A stretch of DNA of 64,000 nt, taken from positions 20,004 through 84,003 of the forward strand of contig JAYUKX010000203.1 of NCBI GenBank assembly GCA_043764095.1. Reading direction: 5' to 3'. The translations under genes were made by a program, and so were the position numbers. Source of the DNA: M3007 sp043764095 (GTDB lineage: Bacteria > Bacteroidota > Bacteroidia > Chitinophagales > Saprospiraceae). Positions 59,230 to 64,000 of this stretch are shown here, in pieces. The notes under the pieces are model-generated. The model saw nothing but the letters and a program-made list of their open reading frames with translations, ran no database searches and had not been told where the DNA came from. Numbering within the stretch: the stretch's first letter is position 1; every line of letters starts with the position of its first letter.

Positions 59230-60393
59230 TTACCCCGCTTTTGAATTGATCCAATGCCTTGCTGGTTTTTCGACAAAACGATACGTCAAATAGGACACGA
59301 TAAGCACTAGGCCAATAACGGCAGATGTTATCAACCAATTAGTACTTATATCCGACGGTGGCGGTGGCCCCGATGGTGCAGATTGTGTTGGGTCCATACT
59401 CCGGTAGGCCATAATGGCACCAATGGTGTACATTAATGGTTGATGTGTTAAATAGATCGAAAAAGACCAATCCCCAAGCCTTTGGAGCGGTTTTGAGCCT
59501 AAAAAGGCGTTCATTCCAGTACTTCCATAAGCCGCGGATAATAAAATAAGTGGGAAAAAGATCACCGTAAATACATCGGCAACGCCAAAATGAAGACAAA
59601 TACCCAAGCCTAAGGTAAGACCCAACAAGGTGTATCCATTAGCCAACCACGATTTGCCCCACGACTCCTGGTATCCCAAATACATCATCATACCCAGTAC
59701 AAAACCAAAAAAACAACGCAATATGCCGTATTGGTAACCAAGATTAATAGACATTGATGACGGATCAATATGTACAAATGGGATTTCTGGCGGGTTACTT
59801 ACTAACGGAATAATAAAATACATGATACCAACATAACCCACAAAACAGAAGAAGGCTACAGCACCTCTGCCCGCACTACTCAGTTGCATAAATGGGCGTA
59901 CCAAAAACGGAAATAGCATATACATCCACCATTCTGTACTGATCGACCACGAAGCATGTACCCACGAAAACCAGTGGTGCAGGTTCATGGATTGGAGTAA
60001 TAAAAGGTTGGTGATGATGGAATAGCCACTGTTTTCAACTTGTAAGACGGGTACAGACGGTATGCCTAGTGATGCCGTTATTGCAAACAATATAATCGTA
60101 TAAACAAGCGTAAAGAAGTGCAGTGGATACACCCTTGCAAAGCGTGCTATGGTAAATTGTTTGAATGCCGTAGTCGTTATTTTCTCCGAAAATCCTTGCC
60201 CATATACGTGTAGCATAATAAACCCGCTGAGGATAAAGAAAAAATCAACCATAAGGTATAACCTGCCCATGATGAGCGATTGTTCGGGGTTGACGAGTGT
60301 GCCAATCATCAGGCCGCAGTGGAAAATAACGGTTAATAATGCCGCAATGCCGCGGAGTGGCGTTAAGTTGGTTAAGTACGTTGCTGGTTTCAT
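59230..60393 (-). CDS. Acyltransferase 3 family membrane protein
   Basis: 387 residues with about ten membrane segments. The family motifs are visible: LTPLRGIAALLTVIFHCG (catalytic His about 25), MVDFFFILSGFIMLHVYG, FTIARFARVYPLHFFTLVY and the late SIYLTHQPLMYTI segment. Such proteins O-acetylate (or acylate with other groups) surface sugars, lipids or peptidoglycan from the cytoplasmic membrane. Given the Wzc- and O-antigen ligase-like genes elsewhere in the window, polysaccharide acetylation is possible but unproven. No terminal SGNH domain is attached. Confidence 0.88.
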   Translation of the reverse strand: MKPATYLTNLTPLRGIAALLTVIFHCGLMIGTLVNPEQSLIMGRLYLMVDFFFILSGFIMLHVYGQGFSEKITTTAFKQFTIARFARVYPLHFFTLVYTIILFAITASLGIPSVPVLQVENSGYSIITNLLLLQSMNLHHWFSWVHASWSISTEWWMYMLFPFLVRPFMQLSSAGRGAVAFFCFVGYVGIMYFIIPLVSNPPEIPFVHIDPSSMSINLGYQYGILRCFFGFVLGMMMYLGYQESWGKSWLANGYTLLGLTLGLGICLHFGVADVFTVIFFPLILLSAAYGSTGMNAFLGSKPLQRLGDWSFSIYLTHQPLMYTIGAIMAYRSMDPTQSAPSGPPPPSDISTNWLITSAVIGLVLIVSYLTYRFVEKPARHWINSKAG

Positions 60394-60864
60394 GCGTTTT
60401 TAAAGTGTATAATAGATTAAAGGCTTGGCAAATGTATGAATTAAGTATAAAAACTCAAGTTTTTTAATAAAATGAATACTTTTCTTAAATGTTCCGTACT
60501 TGATGCAACTGGAAAAGCAAATGTGAACTGGATTTGTGCATTATTGTTCTGAAGACATATTGCTGTATATTTCTTGGGCATTTTAGTTTTTGTTGAAATT
60601 TATGTCGATTTGTATTGAATTTTGAAGCAAGATGGAGGTGGTGGCAGCAACGTCGTTTAAAGTTTCTAATGATCGGTGAAAAATATTGGGTGAACGGGGG
60701 AAGGGGGGAGCGTATGAAAATGTCCATTATCCGCCGAAAACTAAATATCTGAAATAATAAATCCCCATTCAACACCCCAATTTCACCATTCCTTAAAAAA
60801 AATACAGCATTTCTAGAAGATCGCGTTACCTTTATTGCTACTACAATAACGTGGTTACCCGAAA
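60394..60864. other. Intergenic region without a gene
   Basis: Contains a short direct repeat (60662-60698, GTTTCTAATGATCGGTGAAA, then GGGTGAACGG) that matches 59161-59197 after the lipoprotein gene. No hairpin terminator or clear promoter is seen; a TACCTTTA at 60832 is one base off the -7 consensus for the kinase gene. Confidence 0.5.
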
Positions 60865-62892
60865 ATGCGGCACCTCTTTTTAATATTACTTTTGTTTGCG
60901 CCTAATTGCGCCAAGATGGTTTATGGCCAAACCCGCGCTATTGATTCGCTCACCCTTTTGGTCAAAACCGCCCAACAAGATACCCAACAGGTGCGTTTAT
61001 TGATTGCATTGGCGGATGCTTACAGCGCAAATTTGAATATGGCTCAGGCGCTGGAAACCGCCAAAACCGCCCGATCGCTGGCGGAGTCGCTGGGTTTTGA
61101 ATCGGGTAGGGCGTATGCCATAGATCGCCAAGCCGGTGCTTATTCCGTAAAGATGCGGATAGATAGTGCGTTGGCGTTGTACCAAAGTATTCTGCCTTAT
61201 GCCGAGCAAAAAAAGGACAATCAATTGATTTTGAGTGTATTAATAGGCATAGGTACCAACACAATGAAAAAAGGCAAGATCGATATGGCGCGTTCTTATT
61301 TGTACAAGGCTTTGGCATTAGCGCAAAAAAGCGGTTGGGCAAAATACGAAGCGATGGCCATTTATCGAATCGGTGGGACGTACATGGGCGAAGAACGGTA
61401 CCAAGAAGCCATTGATACCCTCGTTATTGCCGCTGATATGATTAGAAAAAGTGGCAATCAAAGGATGTACACCGAAGCATGTCGCAACATAAGCGATTGT
61501 TACGGTTACTTGGATATAAAAGATAAATCATTGGAATGGGGGAAAATGTTTTTACAGGCAGGGCAGGTCTTACGGGATTCGGAATCTATCAGTATGGCCA
61601 ATCTTTCTATTGGGATTATTTTTGCAAATGCCCAACAAGTGGATAGTGCCGAAATATACACCCTGCGCGCTTATCATTTTATTGAAAACAACCACAAGAA
61701 ATTCAATAAAACCCAAATGTACTATAACCTTGCCACCATCAATGGGCTAAAAAAGGACTATACAACACAACTAAAATGGCTGCTCAAAGCATACGAAATG
61801 GAACGAACCCTCATGGGTAATGTGGGCGAACATTTGGTATATGGAATGAACCTGCGTGGGGAATGTTTTTTGAAATTGGGCAGGATCAACGAAGCACAAC
61901 AATGTTTCAGCGAGGCTGCCCAACAAGCCACTAATTTAACCAGTAAAGCCGATGCTTACTATGGGCTTTATCAAGTGGCCGAACGCCTCCACCAACCACA
62001 AAACGCATTGAATTTTTACAAACGCTTTGTCGAAACGCGCGATTCAATGTTTAATGAGGAAAATACCAAAAAACTAACCCAAATCGAAATGAACCACGAG
62101 TTTGCTAAAAAACAAGTGGTCATTAAAGCAGAGCAAGAGATGGAACTCACCCTCCGAGATGCCGAAAATAAACAACAAAAATGGATATTTGCCCTGCTTT
62201 TTCTAGGACTTTTGGGTGCCGCAGGTTTTGTTTTTTACAATTATCGACAACGCCAGCAACGCCGCCGAACGGAACTAGAACTCGCCAATCTCCGCGCCCA
62301 AATCAACCCGCATTTTATCTTTAATTGCCTCAATAGCATCTATCGTTATACCAAAGAACGCGATACGGATACTGCTGCCAAATACCTCCAAAAATTTAGT
62401 AGTCTGTTGCGGCTGGTACTGGAAAACAGCCGAACTGAAAAAATTACCCTTGCCCGCGATCTGGATGCACTGCAATTGTATGTGGATATAGAAAGTCTGC
62501 GGTTTAAAGAAAAACTACAATATGCGTTAGAGATTGATCCCGAAATTGATACAACATTTGTCCAAATTCCCGGTATGCTCATCCAGCCACATGTCGAAAA
62601 CGCGATATGGCATGGTTTAATGCACCGCGAAACTGGCGGTAAAATCATAGTAAAAATAACCCAACCCCAAGAAACATTGCTCCGAATTGAGGTAGAAGAC
62701 AATGGTGTGGGCCGAGCCGTTGCCGCCGAAGCAGAAAGCAAAAGTGCACTCACTAAAAAAAGTCTAGGCCAAAAAATTACTGCTGAACGCCTAAAAGCAA
62801 CTGGAAAACTCGCTTTTTCTGAAACAATTGACCTGATCGATGCCTATGGTAATGCTATGGGTACACGGGTCGTGATGGAAATTCCATTATAA
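60865..62892 (+). CDS. TPR sensor histidine kinase of the LytS/His_kinase family
   Basis: 675 residues: signal peptide or first membrane anchor (1-22), an extracytoplasmic TPR domain (about 40-430), one membrane segment (about 439-458), a short coiled coil and a cytoplasmic kinase domain. The kinase is of the His_kinase (LytS) type: His483 in QINPHFIFNCLNSIYRY is the phosphorylation site, and QPHVENAIWHGL gives the N-box. It should respond to a signal bound by the TPR region and phosphorylate the response regulator, which starts 11 bases later. The ATP-lid is short, as usual in the family. Confidence 0.9.
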   Translation: MRHLFLILLLFAPNCAKMVYGQTRAIDSLTLLVKTAQQDTQQVRLLIALADAYSANLNMAQALETAKTARSLAESLGFESGRAYAIDRQAGAYSVKMRIDSALALYQSILPYAEQKKDNQLILSVLIGIGTNTMKKGKIDMARSYLYKALALAQKSGWAKYEAMAIYRIGGTYMGEERYQEAIDTLVIAADMIRKSGNQRMYTEACRNISDCYGYLDIKDKSLEWGKMFLQAGQVLRDSESISMANLSIGIIFANAQQVDSAEIYTLRAYHFIENNHKKFNKTQMYYNLATINGLKKDYTTQLKWLLKAYEMERTLMGNVGEHLVYGMNLRGECFLKLGRINEAQQCFSEAAQQATNLTSKADAYYGLYQVAERLHQPQNALNFYKRFVETRDSMFNEENTKKLTQIEMNHEFAKKQVVIKAEQEMELTLRDAENKQQKWIFALLFLGLLGAAGFVFYNYRQRQQRRRTELELANLRAQINPHFIFNCLNSIYRYTKERDTDTAAKYLQKFSSLLRLVLENSRTEKITLARDLDALQLYVDIESLRFKEKLQYALEIDPEIDTTFVQIPGMLIQPHVENAIWHGLMHRETGGKIIVKITQPQETLLRIEVEDNGVGRAVAAEAESKSALTKKSLGQKITAERLKATGKLAFSETIDLIDAYGNAMGTRVVMEIPL

Positions 62893-62903
62893 AATACACA
62901 TTT

Positions 62904-63647
62904 ATGAAAGCCATTATTATTGACGATGAACCCGATGCCGTAGAAGCACTGCACCTTACGCTGATGGAAATCTGCCCCGAAGTAGCGGTAGCAGGCAAAT
63001 ACACCGATCCTGTAAAAGGGCTGTCTGCAATACGCGCCCAAAAACCAGATTTGGTGTTTTTGGATATTGAAATGCCCGTTTTGAATGGGTTTCAGTTGTT
63101 AGAAGAACTGGGCGATATTGCGTTTTCGCTTATTTTTTCTACGGCTTATGATCGGTTTGCGGTCAAGGCATTTCGGTATAGTGCCATTGATTATTTGCTC
63201 AAACCCGTTAATCCCGACGAACTCCGTAAAGCGGTGGACAAAGCCGCCGAAAAACAAAGGGTAGATAAAATACAAATAGACCTCCTGCGCCAGCAGTTGT
63301 ACGCGCCCGATGCTAAGCGGTTCGATAGAATAGCCCTGCCTTATGCACATGGCTACACTTTTGTGGAAATTGCCGATGTTATGTATTGTGAGTCGGATAG
63401 TAGTTATACCAAATTTTTTCTTTCCACGGGTGAAATGTACTTGATTACCAAGACATTAGGGGATGTAGAGGAAATGCTTTCTGGCGGTGATTTTTTTAGA
63501 ATCCACAAGCAATTTTTGGTCAATATGCGCAATATTCGTAGTTATATCCGTGGCGATGGTGGCTATGTAGTGATGCCCAACAAAGTCAATATTCCTGTTT
63601 CGAGGATTAAAAAAGAAGAGTTTACGGAGTTGTTTACGCGGTTTTAA
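62904..63647 (+). CDS. LytTR-family response regulator
   Basis: 247 residues: a receiver domain (1-120) with Asp7-Asp8 and phospho-acceptor Asp54 in LVFLDIEMP, the Thr/Lys pair later in the domain (STAYDRFAVKAF, then LLKPVNPDELRKAV), and a C-terminal LytTR DNA-binding domain (about 145-245: YVEIADVMYCESDSSYTKFF-like opening, IHKQFLVNMRNIRSY). It is the partner of the TPR kinase directly upstream. LytTR regulators bind direct repeats in promoters and often control exopolysaccharide, autolysis or fimbriae; the target here is unknown. Confidence 0.93.
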   Translation: MKAIIIDDEPDAVEALHLTLMEICPEVAVAGKYTDPVKGLSAIRAQKPDLVFLDIEMPVLNGFQLLEELGDIAFSLIFSTAYDRFAVKAFRYSAIDYLLKPVNPDELRKAVDKAAEKQRVDKIQIDLLRQQLYAPDAKRFDRIALPYAHGYTFVEIADVMYCESDSSYTKFFLSTGEMYLITKTLGDVEEMLSGGDFFRIHKQFLVNMRNIRSYIRGDGGYVVMPNKVNIPVSRIKKEEFTELFTRF

Positions 63648-63902
63648 CAATTGCAATTCATTGGTACTTAAACAAATTAACATTTAAAATTGGACGTTTA
63701 GCATTTAATATTATTCAATTTGAAATATTAATTTATTAAATTTCATTCCTATGCCTATTTTGCATCAAACCTCAACGCTGCGGTAAACAGTACAGATGAT
63801 CCTGTTGACATTAAAAATACAATAAACTAATTGTTTGTTAAAACAAAAAAGACAACCACAAAAGTAAAAAAAGCCGTACTTTTGTCGTAGAATTAGAAAA
63901 AC
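63648..63902. other. Intergenic region with half of an AT-rich inverted repeat
   Basis: AACATTTAAAATTGGACG at 63679-63696 resembles one arm of the 33-bp inverted repeat at 56360. AAATTTCATTCCTAT at 63736-63750 also occurs at 16776-16790. No gene is seen. Confidence 0.5.
63877..63884 (+). promoter_or_regulatory. Bacteroidota -7 box of the Rpn-family gene
   Basis: TACTTTTG matches TAnnTTTG, 18 bases before the ATG at 63903; no -33 box is visible at normal spacing. Confidence 0.45.
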
Positions 63903-64000
63903 ATGATAATAGCAAACCCAATATATGATGTCGTATTCAAGTATCTTTTAGAAGATATAGAAATAGCGAGGGAACTACTTTCAATGATATTGGGAGAAGA
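63903..64000 (+). CDS. Rpn-family PD-(D/E)XK nuclease/transposase-like protein, 3' partial
   Basis: The first 32 codons read MIIANPIYDVVFKYLLEDIE then IARELLSMILGE. This matches the very characteristic N-terminus of one branch of the Rpn/PDDEXK family (NPIYDVVFKYLMED). The gene continues beyond the window. It is of a different branch from the broken copy at 31042, whose N-terminus is not similar in detail. The function is recombination-promoting nuclease-like by family only. Confidence 0.75.
   Translation, partial: MIIANPIYDVVFKYLLEDIEIARELLSMILGE

Noticed and set aside
60485..60775. Minus-strand open frame in the gap before the kinase gene
   Set aside because: No protein-like composition, no start context, and it covers a short direct repeat.

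Overview
The window reads as a piece of a Bacteroidota chromosome, most likely from the Saprospiria (that rank is an inference). The evidence is: several secreted proteins ending in type IX secretion (T9SS) sorting domains; a SusD/RagB lipoprotein; a fused SecDF; a LytS/LytTR-type two-component pair; starts without Shine-Dalgarno sequences; and many copies of the Bacteroidota promoter (-33 TTG/TTTG, -7 TAnnTTTG). I saw no rRNA, tRNA, CRISPR array or complete insertion sequence.

Layout. 1-4.0 kb: a sigma/membrane protein/CHAT signalling locus with a full TPR-CHAT protease-like gene plus broken tails of a second CHAT gene and of an ECF sigma factor. 4.0-10 kb: a VOC protein, a Wzc-like polysaccharide co-polymerase with eroded kinase motifs, a DUF1905/YdeI-like protein and an O-antigen ligase-like protein. 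10-21 kb: ribosomal protein L25, a secreted subtilase, two unknowns (one a membrane protein with an effector-associated-like domain), an orphan SusD, a secreted multicopper oxidase and an unknown membrane protein. 21-27.5 kb: an OmpA/TSP3 protein and a three-gene ABC-HlyD-TolC export operon whose ABC ATPase has lost its catalytic motifs. 27.7-32 kb: secDF and a broken Rpn-family gene. 32-38 kb: a giant secreted metalloprotease with 18 PKD domains. 38-45 kb: a small barrel protein, a SWIM zinc-finger protein, sixA, hemJ and, abutting hemJ, a 993-residue TIR plus effector-associated-like protein with an unrecognised C-terminal two thirds. 45-54.5 kb: secreted hydrolase, LolA-like carrier, choice-of-anchor B protein, hotdog thioesterase, TonB-dependent receptor and metK. 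54.7-64 kb: membrane protein, beta-helix protein, small membrane and lipoprotein genes, acyltransferase, TPR histidine kinase with LytTR regulator, and the start of another Rpn-family gene.

The non-coding DNA is unusually structured. Three exactly 157-bp palindromic elements (76-bp arms, 5-nt loop) show compensatory changes between copies. Two 182-bp elements with terminal inverted repeats are about 98% identical. A third family has two copies, one with a GC-richer interior. There are also a 3 x 29-bp hairpin array, a perfect 33-bp inverted repeat and many terminator hairpins.

The best candidates for undescribed biology are the TIR/effector-associated protein (41787-44768), the exporter with a catalytically dead ABC motor (25722-27461) and the 157-bp hairpin family. 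All functional statements come from reading motifs by eye; no database search was run.
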